From Photobacterium frigidiphilum (lineage in GTDB: Bacteria; Pseudomonadota; Gammaproteobacteria; Enterobacterales; Vibrionaceae), in contig NZ_PYMJ01000006.1 of assembly GCF_003025615.1 (NCBI RefSeq), positions 178,281-242,280 on the forward strand: DNA of 64,000 nucleotides, read 5' to 3'. This document shows, one piece after another, positions 18,950 to 27,011 of this stretch (position 1 is its first letter; the number at the start of each line of letters is the position of its first letter). The position numbers were made by a program, and so were the translations under genes. The notes beneath the pieces are model-generated. The model searched no databases, was not told the origin of the DNA, and saw only the letters and a list, made by a program, of their open reading frames with translations.

Positions 18950-19462
18950 CTAATTACACTCGATAGCTGCAATTTTCGTCATTTCTTCATTGTAAGCATT
19001 CAGAGGCTTATCAATATTGACAGGGTGGGTCAGTAAGTCAGCAAAGGCACTGCGTAGCTCATAGTTTTTCTTATGAGGCGTACTTTGGCGGTCATCAAAT
19101 GCTTTTTTTGCATAACGACCAAGCTCATCTTGTTGTGTTGACAGTTTTTTAACGTCTTGCTGAGTTAGCTGTAACCAAGATTCAACCGATTGGGTAAGGT
19201 CAAGTTTGGTTTTATCGTTTTCTAAGTACCAATCAACCGCTTCACGATTTAATTCAAAGTGATGCTTTCGACCAGCTAAAAACCAGTCACCCACTTCTTT
19301 AAGGCTTTCATCTTGTTTAATACTCAAATCAACCAAACTCTGATACCAGCTTAATGATGCATCGACATACTGGTGGTATTTGTCGCTTTCACAGCTAGTT
19401 GTTGATGCTAGTGCCGTTGTTGGAAGAAGTACGAGTGAAAGAATTACAGCAGATAACTTCAT
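18950..19462 (-). CDS. Exported protein of unknown function
   Basis: A 170-residue protein with a clear signal peptide (MKLSAVILSLVLLPTTALA) and a mature, mostly helical sequence with repeated aromatic positions (SLSWYQSLVDL, REAVDWYLEN, SVESWLQLTQ) at spacing of about 35-40 residues, suggesting repeated helical hairpins. Two cysteines, one just after the signal and one two residues from the end (IECN), could form a disulphide joining the ends. A perfect 10-5-10 palindrome lies 60 bases upstream. Unrecognised family. Confidence 0.75.
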   Translation of the reverse strand: MKLSAVILSLVLLPTTALASTTSCESDKYHQYVDASLSWYQSLVDLSIKQDESLKEVGDWFLAGRKHHFELNREAVDWYLENDKTKLDLTQSVESWLQLTQQDVKKLSTQQDELGRYAKKAFDDRQSTPHKKNYELRSAFADLLTHPVNIDKPLNAYNEEMTKIAAIECN

Positions 19463-19520
19463 TGCCTATCCTTGATTGATCAATGTTTGTTTTTATGTAC
19501 CAATTGTAACGAGATGATTG

Positions 19521-19545
19521 TGATAAAGAAAACGATTCTTTATCA
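19521..19545. promoter_or_regulatory. Perfect inverted repeat upstream of the 18950-19462 gene
   Basis: TGATAAAGAA is followed by five bases and TTCTTTATCA: a perfect 10-bp inverted repeat with a 5-bp spacer and no T-run, about 60 bases before the start codon. This is typical of an operator for a dimeric regulator. It has a partial likeness to Fur or related sites but wrong spacing for a canonical Fur box. Confidence 0.5.
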
Positions 19546-19747
19546 GAATGATTCATTCATCCTGAATCTACTTAATTTTTGTCACTTCTATAATGAGTAA
19601 ACTTGCAAGGCATCACATTTCATAGACTCTGATGATTCAACAATGTGACACTTCTAAATGAGTCTAATACCCTAGGTGCGCATTATGTTTTAAACCATCA
19701 CGCGATGGGATGGAGGTCAAGAGATACCACCGGAATGTAAACGGCTA

Positions 19748-19966
19748 ATGAGAATGTACACAGGAAGAGAAGTAGGTATAAGCGAAAGCTGGATAGGGTG
19801 GAGAATTGCCAAAGAACACTTAATTTCACCTAACGGATTGAGTATCTCTTCTAAGAAAGTATTAAAAGGTACTGCGATATTAGAAATAGGCGCAGAGCAG
19901 GATAGCCACAACCTATCACTAATTATGAAAACGGCAAGGGCATTGAGAATGACACTAAAAAATTGA
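19748..19966 (+). CDS. Possible small protein, unknown
   Basis: An open frame of 72 codons (MRMYTGREVGISESWIGWRI ... ALRMTLKN) with plausible amino-acid composition, ending just before a small stem-loop (CAGCC with GGCTG). No good ribosome-binding site precedes the ATG and an overlapping frame exists on the other strand, so this is a weak call. If real it would be the only rightward gene in the 19.7-22.5 kb patch. Confidence 0.3.
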   Translation: MRMYTGREVGISESWIGWRIAKEHLISPNGLSISSKKVLKGTAILEIGAEQDSHNLSLIMKTARALRMTLKN

Positions 19967-20011
19967 TAGTGACTACGCTAGCAGCCCTTTGAACGAAGGC
20001 TGTTAGTGTAT

Positions 20012-20039
20012 ACAAAACAGTTCTATACATTTGAACTGT
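20012..20039 (-). terminator. Terminator after the 20040-20420 gene
   Basis: On the minus strand AACAGTTC pairs perfectly with GAACTGTT and is followed by TTGTAT; it begins at the stop codon. Confidence 0.6.
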
Positions 20040-20420
20040 TTAGTTACAAGTCCCCTTAATTGTACCAACAAACATATTGGCACCATTAAATTCATTAAAA
20101 CCATTAATTGATTTTGTATAAACTGCTTTTTTATGAGTAGGGTATATTGCCCAAGTTTCAATGGTTGATTCACCACTGTCACGAATATCAGCACAGATTA
20201 GTGTCAAAGAGCCAGCTTGAAAACAGTTCATATTGTTTGGGGATACGCTACTTTGTTCACCGTTTATTTCAACAATAAATTTTTGCGACGATATGCCGTC
20301 TTTGTCAATTATGAACTTATCATTCTGTCTTACCGAGTACCCTTTAAGATCACCAATGACAAAGCAACTTGCCTGTACGGGTAGTGATAAAACTGCTGCC
20401 AATAGTACGATGTTCTTCAT
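20040..20420 (-). CDS. Small exported cysteine-containing protein, unknown
   Basis: A 126-residue protein with signal peptide MKNIVLLAAVLSLPVQA and a small mature domain with four cysteines (in ASCFVIG, NMNCFQAG, LICADIR and the C-terminal GTCN), compatible with two disulphides. It has mostly beta-strand character. It lies in the leftward group of accessory-looking genes; the next gene upstream ends 41 bases away, so they may be cotranscribed. No family recognised. Confidence 0.6.
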   Translation of the reverse strand: MKNIVLLAAVLSLPVQASCFVIGDLKGYSVRQNDKFIIDKDGISSQKFIVEINGEQSSVSPNNMNCFQAGSLTLICADIRDSGESTIETWAIYPTHKKAVYTKSINGFNEFNGANMFVGTIKGTCN

Positions 20421-20461
20421 ATAACCCTCAAAAAATTAACGCATTGATTTTATTGCGAATT

Positions 20462-20962
20462 TTATTTTTGAAACTTAGCCAGTCGCTCAATACAATCAAC
20501 CTGAGACTTAGCTTTTGAGTAATGCTTAACATAGATTAAATATATGTTTTTCATTTCATTTTTGGCATTTAAGCATTCATCAAAGGCTTCTTTATCATCA
20601 AGCTTTACATAGTTACTCAGGTTTCCATAAATTGTTTTTGTTTTAGTGAGTTGTGTCTGCACTACTCGAATGTGTCCATCAAACTCGTTAAGTGCCTTCT
20701 GGAAGCCATAAGAACCAATATATTGAGAATCAAGCAAATCAAAATTATTACGACGAACAAATAACTCTTCAGTTTCTAAAGTTATTCTTTCAATTAACTC
20801 TTTAACTTCACCTAAACACTCTTGAGACAAAATGCGCTTGTCTTTGTATTCGTTCTTATCATCAAGCTCTTTCAACCGACAATAATTCTTGGAACCAATA
20901 AATAACGCTAAACCTGAAACAAACAGCGCTATAATTGAAATTAATAATTGTAAATTGTCCAT
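20462..20962 (-). CDS. Membrane-anchored helical protein, unknown
   Basis: A 166-residue protein with one N-terminal membrane helix (about residues 5-25, LLISIIALFVSGLALFIGS) and a cytoplasmic or periplasmic part that is entirely charged helix, probably coiled coil (KELIERITLETEELFVRR). Such anchored coiled-coil proteins are common in mobile cassettes and defence-associated regions, but nothing specific is recognisable here. Codon use is more AT-rich than the flanking core genes. Confidence 0.6.
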   Translation of the reverse strand: MDNLQLLISIIALFVSGLALFIGSKNYCRLKELDDKNEYKDKRILSQECLGEVKELIERITLETEELFVRRNNFDLLDSQYIGSYGFQKALNEFDGHIRVVQTQLTKTKTIYGNLSNYVKLDDKEAFDECLNAKNEMKNIYLIYVKHYSKAKSQVDCIERLAKFQK

Positions 20963-21107
20963 TTAGTACCTTATCTAATTATTAATATCGTCATTACATC
21001 CAAAGACTGTGTTGGTTGTTAGTGTATGTCAAACCTTTCCCGTATTAAGGGGTGGGGTAGTATCACCAACACCTAACTACTGCGAGTAAAACGCATTATC
21101 TTGATTG

Positions 21108-21638
21108 TTATAAGTCAGTCTTTGAATATACGATAGTATCGGATAGTTCTCCTGATGGTAAACGGCGTGCATTCACGAGCTTCGCATCGAGTTGATAGCC
21201 ACATCGCTCAGCGACAGAACGGCTATTTAGATTTGTTGAGGCCGCTGTTATTTCAACACGGTTTGCTCCACATTCATCGAAAGCGTATTTTTCAAGCAAA
21301 GCTATAGCTTCGGACACATAACCTTTTCCTGTTTCACTTGTTCTTAGCCAGTAGCCAATTTCAAAAAACGGAACAGATTTATCTCTGATAATTAAACCTA
21401 CAGCCCCTAGGAAATAGTCATCTGATTTCCGTATTATTGAATATCGAAGCTCGCCAGTGAAATTTTCAAAATTCTTAATAGCCTCTTGGGTATTTGTTAT
21501 TGAGTCAGATTCAGTAAGAGCATAATCTACCCATGGAAGAAACTGACGTAATTCGTGTTCACTTTCAATGATTGCCTCAAGCATTGAATGGGCTCGTTCC
21601 ATTGATGGAGGAACAAGTTTTATTGTTGAATTTTCCAC
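21108..21638 (-). CDS. GNAT family N-acetyltransferase (RimJ/RimL type)
   Basis: A 176-residue acetyltransferase. The family order is visible: an N-terminal strand-helix (IKLVPPSMERAHSMLEAI), FEIGYWLRTSETGKGYVSEA, the acetyl-CoA pyrophosphate-binding loop with G-K-G-Y, then NRVEITAASTNLNSRSVAER and CGYQLDA, typical of ribosomal-protein or small-molecule RimJ/RimL-like enzymes. The start is GTG preceded by AAGGAG. Substrate unknown. It follows a stretch (21658-21725) that looks like half of an integron attC site. Confidence 0.88.
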   Translation of the reverse strand: MENSTIKLVPPSMERAHSMLEAIIESEHELRQFLPWVDYALTESDSITNTQEAIKNFENFTGELRYSIIRKSDDYFLGAVGLIIRDKSVPFFEIGYWLRTSETGKGYVSEAIALLEKYAFDECGANRVEITAASTNLNSRSVAERCGYQLDAKLVNARRLPSGELSDTIVYSKTDL

Positions 21639-21654
21639 TAAAGCTAACTCCTTG

Positions 21655-21725
21655 TGCTTATAACGCCGAATATAAATTGCGCTACGGCTAACTCACCAAG
21701 CGCATTGAATTCCATACTAAAACTG
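21655..21725 (-). repeat. Possible degenerate attC-like recombination site
   Basis: On the minus strand the segment ends GGCGTTATAAGC, resembling the core end of Vibrionaceae attC sites, and contains imperfect opposing arms (GCGC ... GCGC with AATTC/GAAT-type flanks) before it. The opposite core end is not recognisable. It lies between the GFA-family and GNAT genes, where a cassette junction would be. Weak evidence. Confidence 0.3.
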
Positions 21726-21768
21726 CGGAGTAAAATGTGTCAACTTGATGTTTGTCTGGATGATTTTT

Positions 21769-22158
21769 TTAGTGATCATTTTGAGGAAGACCATCTGTGA
21801 TCTCATAGTAATCTCCCTTTTCTGCAACAAAGATATGCTGCCCAAGATTTGTTCCTGTTGGCGTATCAAATGCCCCTAGAGATATGCCTATCCAATGGTG
21901 TTTGTCTGTATCAAGGGGATCAAAGAACAAAGATGAACCACACTTAGAACAAAATCCTCGTCTAACTTTTTCTGATGAGTGATGCCAAGATAAGTTTTCA
22001 GAACCATAAATTGATAATGAATCACGCGACACCTCAGCACTAGCTAAAAAGTGCCCAGTCCATTTTCGACACTGATTACAATGGCAAGCATCTGTTGTTT
22101 CAAGAGCACCTGAAACTTCAAATTTAGCAGCGCCACATAGACAAGATCCTTTATACAT
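21769..22158 (-). CDS. GFA family (Mss4-like zinc fold) protein
   Basis: A 129-residue zinc-binding protein of the GFA family, named after glutathione-dependent formaldehyde-activating enzyme, although most members have no proven activity. Zinc ligands are visible as CLCG at residues 6-9, CHCNQCRK, and CSKCGSSLFF. The start MYKGSCLCG at 22158 has GGAG upstream; six earlier codons were rejected. GFA genes are frequent passengers in Vibrionaceae integron cassettes, which fits this block. Confidence 0.87.
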   Translation of the reverse strand: MYKGSCLCGAAKFEVSGALETTDACHCNQCRKWTGHFLASAEVSRDSLSIYGSENLSWHHSSEKVRRGFCSKCGSSLFFDPLDTDKHHWIGISLGAFDTPTGTNLGQHIFVAEKGDYYEITDGLPQNDH

Positions 22159-22206
22159 TTGATACTCCATTATCATTACTGCCCGAGGGTAGAATTACTT
22201 ATCAAG

Positions 22207-22484
22207 TTATTTGCAATTAAGCCATTTTTTTCGCGTTCGGTTGACATGTATCAAACTGGCAAGTTTGATTATTGGTTTGGTCAAAAGTTGAGCACTACCA
22301 GCAATGAATAGCCATGTGCCATCTGTAACAAGATTGTCATAAAGGAAAAAAAAGCTACCAATCAAAAACCAGACGGCAATAAGTAAGTCATTGAAGGCAC
22401 CAGCAGCTTCGTAACGTTGTTGGATTATAATGTGCTCTGGCCTAAGTCGATTTCGATGGGTCCTTTATTTGGTATATTTATCAT
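22207..22484 (-). pseudogene. Frameshifted YrhK-domain membrane protein gene
   Basis: Reading leftward from ATG at 22484 gives MINIPNKGPIEID and then an early stop. Shifting frame by one missing base at about 22446 restores a continuous protein: LRPEHIIIQQRYEAAGAFND, then LLIAVWFLIGSFFFLYDN, and a second helix ending KPIIKLASLIHVNRTRKKW. This is the YrhK family layout of two membrane helices after an RYE motif. The 278-base span is one short of 93 codons. Either a real single-base deletion or a sequencing error; the second frame has no start codon of its own. Confidence 0.75.
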
Positions 22485-22867
22485 GTCTAATCCCAATTAT
22501 CATTTAGGAATGGCTAACGAAGCTGGACACAGTATTCTGCGTGTATCGCAAAACTTGTAGACGCCTACTGTGTTGTACTTACCACTTCTCGCTTAAACTG
22601 CTTACATACAATAATTATGAGTGCTGGTGGTTTTGATTGATTATGTCTGAACAAAACATAAGAAATGTTGACGAAATGCTCAATTCATCAATAGTAATGC
22701 TCGAAGTCTTAGAGGTTTTAATACTTGAAGGTTGAATCATCGATTACGTTGGTGCTAAAACTATGGTTCACTTATTCATCATTTCACGATGGAGAGAACA
22801 GTAGTCTGATTCAAGTGAATGCTGAACATATTCACCAGCTCGAGTTAAACACGAAAGATATCGCAAC
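22485..22867. other. Intergenic region with no convincing gene
   Basis: An open frame of 30 codons (MSEQNIRNVDEMLNSSIVML..., start 22643, plus) exists but has no ribosome-binding site or family likeness. The rest has scattered stops in all frames. It may hold degraded cassette DNA between the YrhK pseudogene and the catabolic block. Confidence 0.4.
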
Positions 22868-22898
22868 AAAACCGCTCGTTACTTAACAAGCGGCTGTT
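22868..22898 (-). terminator. Terminator of the leftward BCCT-enolase operon
   Basis: On the minus strand GCCGCTTGTTA pairs with TAACGAGCGG (one wobble) and runs into TTTTG, about 30 bases after the stop of the first enolase-superfamily gene. Confidence 0.75.
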
Positions 22899-22926
22899 CT
22901 TATTTTCAGTAATGCTAAATTAGATG

Positions 22927-24045
22927 CTAATTAACTAAGTATTTAGCGACTAGATCTTCGTTGAGTTCAATACCGAGACCAGGCATATCAGATACAGATA
23001 CATATCCATTTTCAAACGGTAATTTATTAGTGACTAAATCTGTAAATAATGGGCTATCACTCTGTGAATATTCCATCATGGTGCCGTGTTCACAAGCTGC
23101 AAGAAAGTGAACCGATGCAGATAGTAAAATTCCAGTACTGAAACCATGTGGAATCAAACGAGTACCATGCATTTGCGCCAAATCGTAGATCTTTTTCATC
23201 TCAGTGATACCACCACAACGTGTGATGTCGGGCTGTACAATATCAACATGAGATTTTTCGAGGAAATCACTGAACTCGTAACGCGTGGTTAAAGACTCTC
23301 CACCTGCGATTTTCTGCGATACTTTCGATGATAACTTGGCATAGCTACTTAAGTTATCAGCTAATACTGGCTCCTCAATCCAGTTGAGATTAAATTTTTC
23401 TAACCTGCGACACATTTCTAACGCATGACCACAAGTTCCCCACTTTGAAGCCAAGTCAATTTGTACTTCAATTTCATCACCTACTGCTTCTCGAACATGA
23501 CGAACAATCTCATAATCAACGTCAGGATTATCACCAAAAACACCACCACCGAATTTAATACTAGTAAAACCTTGTTGTACTAACTTCAGAGCAATTTCAC
23601 GGTTATCTTCAGGGCGATCAGCAGGAATGAAAGTGCCGTATGCTTGAATTTTCTCTCGGTATTTTCCCCCAAGTAGGGTATGGGTAGGTACATTGTAATA
23701 TTGGCCAGCAATATCCCACAGCGCGATATCAATCGCACTAATAGCATGTATACCTGCACCACGGCGTCCCATGTAGTTCGATCCCCAATACATTTTATTC
23801 CATAAGCGCTCTATTTCCAGAGGATTTTCGCCAAGTAACAATGACTTAAGGCCATAACAATATAAGTTTGAGTTCGGTGTCTCGATACAAGCCTTTATCA
23901 CCGATGGTGATGAATCTGCTTCTCCAATCCCGACAATTCCGCTATCAGTAATTACTTTAACAATGACGGCATCTTCCCCCCAAGTACAAACCTCATTCTC
24001 ACGAGGAACGCGAAGGTGAATAACTTCAATATCGGTGATTTTCAT
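22927..24045 (-). CDS. Enolase-superfamily (mandelate racemase subgroup) enzyme 1
   Basis: A 372-residue mandelate racemase/muconate lactonising enzyme homologue. Metal ligands fit D197 (VQIDLASKW), E224 (WIEEPV) and E250 (AGGES); the His-Asp dyad of the MR subgroup fits H300 (IPHGF) and D273 (QPDITRCGG). K164 is present but the second lysine position of the KxK motif is Gly (KFGGG), so this is a one-base dehydratase- or epimerase-like layout rather than a classic racemase. It starts one base after the BCCT1 stop and is translationally coupled to it, so it probably acts on the imported compound. Substrate unknown; acid-sugar dehydratase is the family default. Confidence 0.85.
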   Translation of the reverse strand: MKITDIEVIHLRVPRENEVCTWGEDAVIVKVITDSGIVGIGEADSSPSVIKACIETPNSNLYCYGLKSLLLGENPLEIERLWNKMYWGSNYMGRRGAGIHAISAIDIALWDIAGQYYNVPTHTLLGGKYREKIQAYGTFIPADRPEDNREIALKLVQQGFTSIKFGGGVFGDNPDVDYEIVRHVREAVGDEIEVQIDLASKWGTCGHALEMCRRLEKFNLNWIEEPVLADNLSSYAKLSSKVSQKIAGGESLTTRYEFSDFLEKSHVDIVQPDITRCGGITEMKKIYDLAQMHGTRLIPHGFSTGILLSASVHFLAACEHGTMMEYSQSDSPLFTDLVTNKLPFENGYVSVSDMPGLGIELNEDLVAKYLVN

Positions 24046-24046
24046 T

Positions 24047-25600
24047 TTATTTCCCAAAGTTATGGTTTGATAAGAATTTCTTTAACCCAAAAATACAAAG
24101 AATCAAGACTACGATAAAAGGTGCTGCTGTTAGAGTTACAGCTGTTTTTAAAGTCGATAGGGATGCATTGATATAAAGCATAGCAAGCGGTAGCAGACTC
24201 AACATTATGCACCAGAAAAGACGTAGAGAACGTTCAGGATCTTGTCCTTGTTGTAAATCTTTTGTGCTCACTGCTGCAACGGTATAAGCCGTGGCATCAA
24301 GATGAGAGGCAAGAAATACCATCATCAACAAGAAATAGAATATGGAAAGGAAAGTTCCCATAGGTAAATTGCTAATTAATTGAGCAATAGCTAAGTCACC
24401 ACTCGTTGACGTTAAAATTTCAGGAACATTAATGGCTCCTGAATTAAACATATCAACGGCATAACCACTCAAGCTACCAAAGAAGAACCAGCAACCAACA
24501 CAGCCACCTGCAATTAAGCCGAAGACGACCTGACGAATAGTACGTCCTTTAGAAATACGGGTAACGAAAATAGATACGCCAGGAGTATATGTAATCCAAT
24601 ACAACCAGTAGAACACTGTCCAATCTTTGTTGAAGGTGCCATTATTAGTGACATCGGTGAACAAACTCATTTCAACAAAGTTTGACAAGCTGAGTCCCAG
24701 AGAGTTAACGAAGAAATCGATAATAAATGTAGTGTCACCCAAAAATAGCACAACCAGACCGAATACGAATGTCATACCACAGGCCATGTGAGCGATTTTT
24801 TGTAAACCTTCGCTGATACCGATGTAAGAACTTAAGGTAAAGGTAAGAGTTACAAATGCCAATAATACCGCTTTGAGAAGGAAGGTATTTTCAATACCAA
24901 ATAACGAAGCAAATCCGGTTGAGACTGTTCCAATGGTAATGGTAGTGGTTAGGATCAGACCGCCAAAGGTGGCAAATAAAAATGTCAGGTCTAAGGTGCG
25001 GCCAATAATACGGCTCACGTTACTATTTTCATCTAAATTGAGGATAGAAGAAACGAGTGATGACAGATTTAAACCTTTCGCTTTATTTACATGGAAATGA
25101 TAAGCCATAGTAATTGAAGCTAGAGCATAAATTGCCCATGGTGTTATTCCCCAATGAAAGAAAACATAAGACAGACTCGTCCTTAAAGATTCATTGGTAT
25201 GTCCTGAAATATTTAAACCAGTATTATTGTAGTAATAAGCCCACTCCATAAATGCCCAGTACATGGTTGCGGAACCTAACCCTGCACATATAAACATAAA
25301 CAGCCAACTCATATCTGAATATTCTGGCGTTCCCTCTCCTAATTTAATTGTTCCAAATCTACTCGTGCCAACATACAGAACAACACAAACCGCAATGAAC
25401 CCAAATAATTGAACCATTGAGCCAATATTACTGGTTAAGCCATGGAACATTGACTTTGCCATTACCTGAGAACTGTCTGGATACATCATTAACAAAGCAA
25501 TTGTAATGAAGACAAATACTAAACTAATTGATATGAGCGTTTTATCATTTTTTGCAGCAGGAATTTCATCCTGTTGTAGCACCACAGAGTTATCTAACAT
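24047..25600 (-). CDS. BCCT family transporter 1
   Basis: A 517-residue betaine/carnitine/choline-type secondary transporter with about twelve membrane helices. Family landmarks are TMYWAFMEWAYYY, FFHWGITPWAIYALAS and, in the substrate-site helix, DWTVFYWLYWITYTPG followed by TRISKGRTIRQVV. In that helix the aromatic box keeps two Trp but has Tyr where some characterised betaine carriers have Trp (comparison from memory). The ATG at 25600 sits seven bases after GAGG; the earlier TTG overlaps that site. It forms an operon with the enolase-superfamily gene and diverges from a LysR regulator, its likely controller. Confidence 0.9.
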   Translation of the reverse strand: MLDNSVVLQQDEIPAAKNDKTLISISLVFVFITIALLMMYPDSSQVMAKSMFHGLTSNIGSMVQLFGFIAVCVVLYVGTSRFGTIKLGEGTPEYSDMSWLFMFICAGLGSATMYWAFMEWAYYYNNTGLNISGHTNESLRTSLSYVFFHWGITPWAIYALASITMAYHFHVNKAKGLNLSSLVSSILNLDENSNVSRIIGRTLDLTFLFATFGGLILTTTITIGTVSTGFASLFGIENTFLLKAVLLAFVTLTFTLSSYIGISEGLQKIAHMACGMTFVFGLVVLFLGDTTFIIDFFVNSLGLSLSNFVEMSLFTDVTNNGTFNKDWTVFYWLYWITYTPGVSIFVTRISKGRTIRQVVFGLIAGGCVGCWFFFGSLSGYAVDMFNSGAINVPEILTSTSGDLAIAQLISNLPMGTFLSIFYFLLMMVFLASHLDATAYTVAAVSTKDLQQGQDPERSLRLFWCIMLSLLPLAMLYINASLSTLKTAVTLTAAPFIVVLILCIFGLKKFLSNHNFGK

Positions 25601-25696
25601 TTCACACCTCAAATAAACACACGTTATGGATTAAGTCTTTTTATTCTTCGGTGTGGATTTTTAACCACCTGTTACGTATCATCAACCAACATAATA

Positions 25697-25721
25697 TTAT
25701 AGATCTATAACGTTTCGTTAT
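25697..25721. promoter_or_regulatory. Palindromes in the LysR-BCCT1 divergent promoter
   Basis: A perfect 14-bp palindrome TTATAGATCTATAA (25697-25710) overlaps a second one, ATAACG-TTT-CGTTAT (25707-25721), that reaches the LysR start codon. LysR proteins bind dyads in such divergent intergenic regions. No ribosome-binding site precedes the LysR ATG, so the transcript may be leaderless or poorly translated. Confidence 0.5.
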
Positions 25722-26670
25722 GAATGACCCAGTTAGCAATAAGTATGTATCTCGTGTCCCGCATCTTTCCTGGTTTATGGCCTTTAAAGCTGTTGCGGAT
25801 AAGCAAAGTTTTACATTGGCAAGTCGTGAGTTACATCTCACTCAACCAGCCATAAGCCAACAAGTATCAAAGTTAGAATCATTATTAAAAACCAAACTTT
25901 TTTTTAGAAGCTCAAGAAAAGTTGTAATGACTGAGGATGGAGAGCGTTTATATGAGAAAATAAATATGCCATTTAATGCATTACTAAATATTGTTGATGA
26001 GTTTAATGAAAACTCTAATAGCTATAATTTAAATATTGAAACTGAACCTGTATTTAGCCGATTATTTATTAGTAAATACTTAATCGAGTTTCTAAATAAA
26101 CATAATTATGTATTAGTTAGGCAGGTATTAACGACTCATCATCTAGATTTTCTACCGGAAACTGAATTAGCAATAAAATGGGGTGAAGGTAGTTGGGATG
26201 GTTTTGATGCGCAATTTCTGCTTGGATTAAATTATGTTCCTGTATGTTCTCCACAATACGCCAAAGAACATAATCTTGTAACTACCTCTGATTTATCTAA
26301 AGCTGTACTTATTCATGAAAGGGATACAACCGACTGGCAATATTGGCATAAGCACCATCCAGTACAGGGTATAGATATAAAGAAAGGACATGTAGCCGGT
26401 GAGTCAGATGCAGTGATGTCCATGGCTATGGCAGGGCTTGGTGTTGCTCTTTGTGGTTATGAACTCGTTAAAGAACATCTTGAGCGAAATGATTTGATTC
26501 TTCCCTTTCCTGAGCTTCATGTAAGGCATCATAAGGCTTACTACATTCTCACTCGCAAAAATACCGTGTTATCGAAAGAAGCTATCGGCTTTATTAATTT
26601 TCTAACAAAGATTTCCCTAAGCTTTGATACTGATACAAACTGTTGGGAGGAAACAACAGACGTTAGGTGA
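25720..26670 (+). CDS. LysR family transcriptional regulator
   Basis: A 316-residue LysR regulator. The N-terminal helix-turn-helix is clear (FKAVADKQSFTLASRELHLT then QPAISQQVSKLESLLKTKLF, residues about 22-62), followed by a periplasmic-binding-like effector domain with VPVCSPQYAKEH and GESDAVMSMAMAGLGVALCG, closest in style to the GcvA group. It is divergent from BCCT1 and its partner enzyme and probably activates them in response to the substrate. The last residues (NCWEETTDVR) lie inside a 60-base diverged repeat that recurs at 32154, so the C-terminal end may have been replaced or extended. Confidence 0.9.
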   Translation: MNDPVSNKYVSRVPHLSWFMAFKAVADKQSFTLASRELHLTQPAISQQVSKLESLLKTKLFFRSSRKVVMTEDGERLYEKINMPFNALLNIVDEFNENSNSYNLNIETEPVFSRLFISKYLIEFLNKHNYVLVRQVLTTHHLDFLPETELAIKWGEGSWDGFDAQFLLGLNYVPVCSPQYAKEHNLVTTSDLSKAVLIHERDTTDWQYWHKHHPVQGIDIKKGHVAGESDAVMSMAMAGLGVALCGYELVKEHLERNDLILPFPELHVRHHKAYYILTRKNTVLSKEAIGFINFLTKISLSFDTDTNCWEETTDVR

Positions 26671-26700
26671 GCTAGTGAAGTGGGTTGTCATTTTCTACTT
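26641..26700 (+). repeat. Diverged direct repeat, left copy
   Basis: Sixty bases align without gaps to 32154-32213, at 44 of 60 identical positions by my count, including an unbroken AACAGACGTT run. It covers the LysR stop codon. The two copies enclose the GntR-oxidoreductase-enolase-BCCT2 module. Confidence 0.55.
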
Positions 26701-27011
26701 TAGTGGTGGAATGGGTCAGGGTATCGCTTCAAAAATTAGAGGGAACGCTAAAAAAATGAGCGGTATTCCCCCTGAACTGACAAAAGGATGATTTGACCAT
26801 ATCTGAACGGGTTGGGTAGAGTAGAGCTATCGAAAGCCTCTCGTCGCGTATAAAATTGGTGTTTTATAGTCCCAACTGTCTATATGGACGGCTATGCAGC
26901 AACAACATAAGATCGTATCTATCTTATTTTCAATGCTGATGAGCAATGAAAACCCTGCCGCTTATAGCGGGTTTATTAAAACCAATATTAAACAGACTGG
27001 CTTGCAAATAA
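26701..27011. other. Intergenic region between LysR and GntR genes
   Basis: No gene is evident. A rightward frame of 38 codons starting GTG at 26675 (VKWVVIFYFSGGMGQGIASK...) reads like a protein fragment but lacks support. Around 26948-26976 a CCGCTTATAGCGG stem lies between A-rich and T-rich flanks and may terminate the convergent LysR and GntR genes. Confidence 0.4.

Noticed and set aside
19717..19911. A minus-strand 64-codon frame overlapping the possible gene at 19748
   Set aside because: No ribosome-binding site and no protein-like pattern; one or both of the overlapping frames must be noise.
20963..21107. A complete integron attC between the GNAT and coiled-coil genes
   Set aside because: There is an 8-bp inverted repeat (GTGTTGGT with ACCAACAC) but the core sites do not match the attC pattern; I only record a possible half-site near 21.7 kb.
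22643..22735. A 30-codon frame MSEQNIRNVDEMLNSSIVML...
   Set aside because: Unsupported start and no relatives known to me.
26675..26791. A 38-codon frame beginning GTG after the LysR gene (VKWVVIFYFSGGMGQGIASK...)
   Set aside because: It reads like protein but has no ribosome-binding site, no recognisable family and lies in the repeat region; not reported as a gene.
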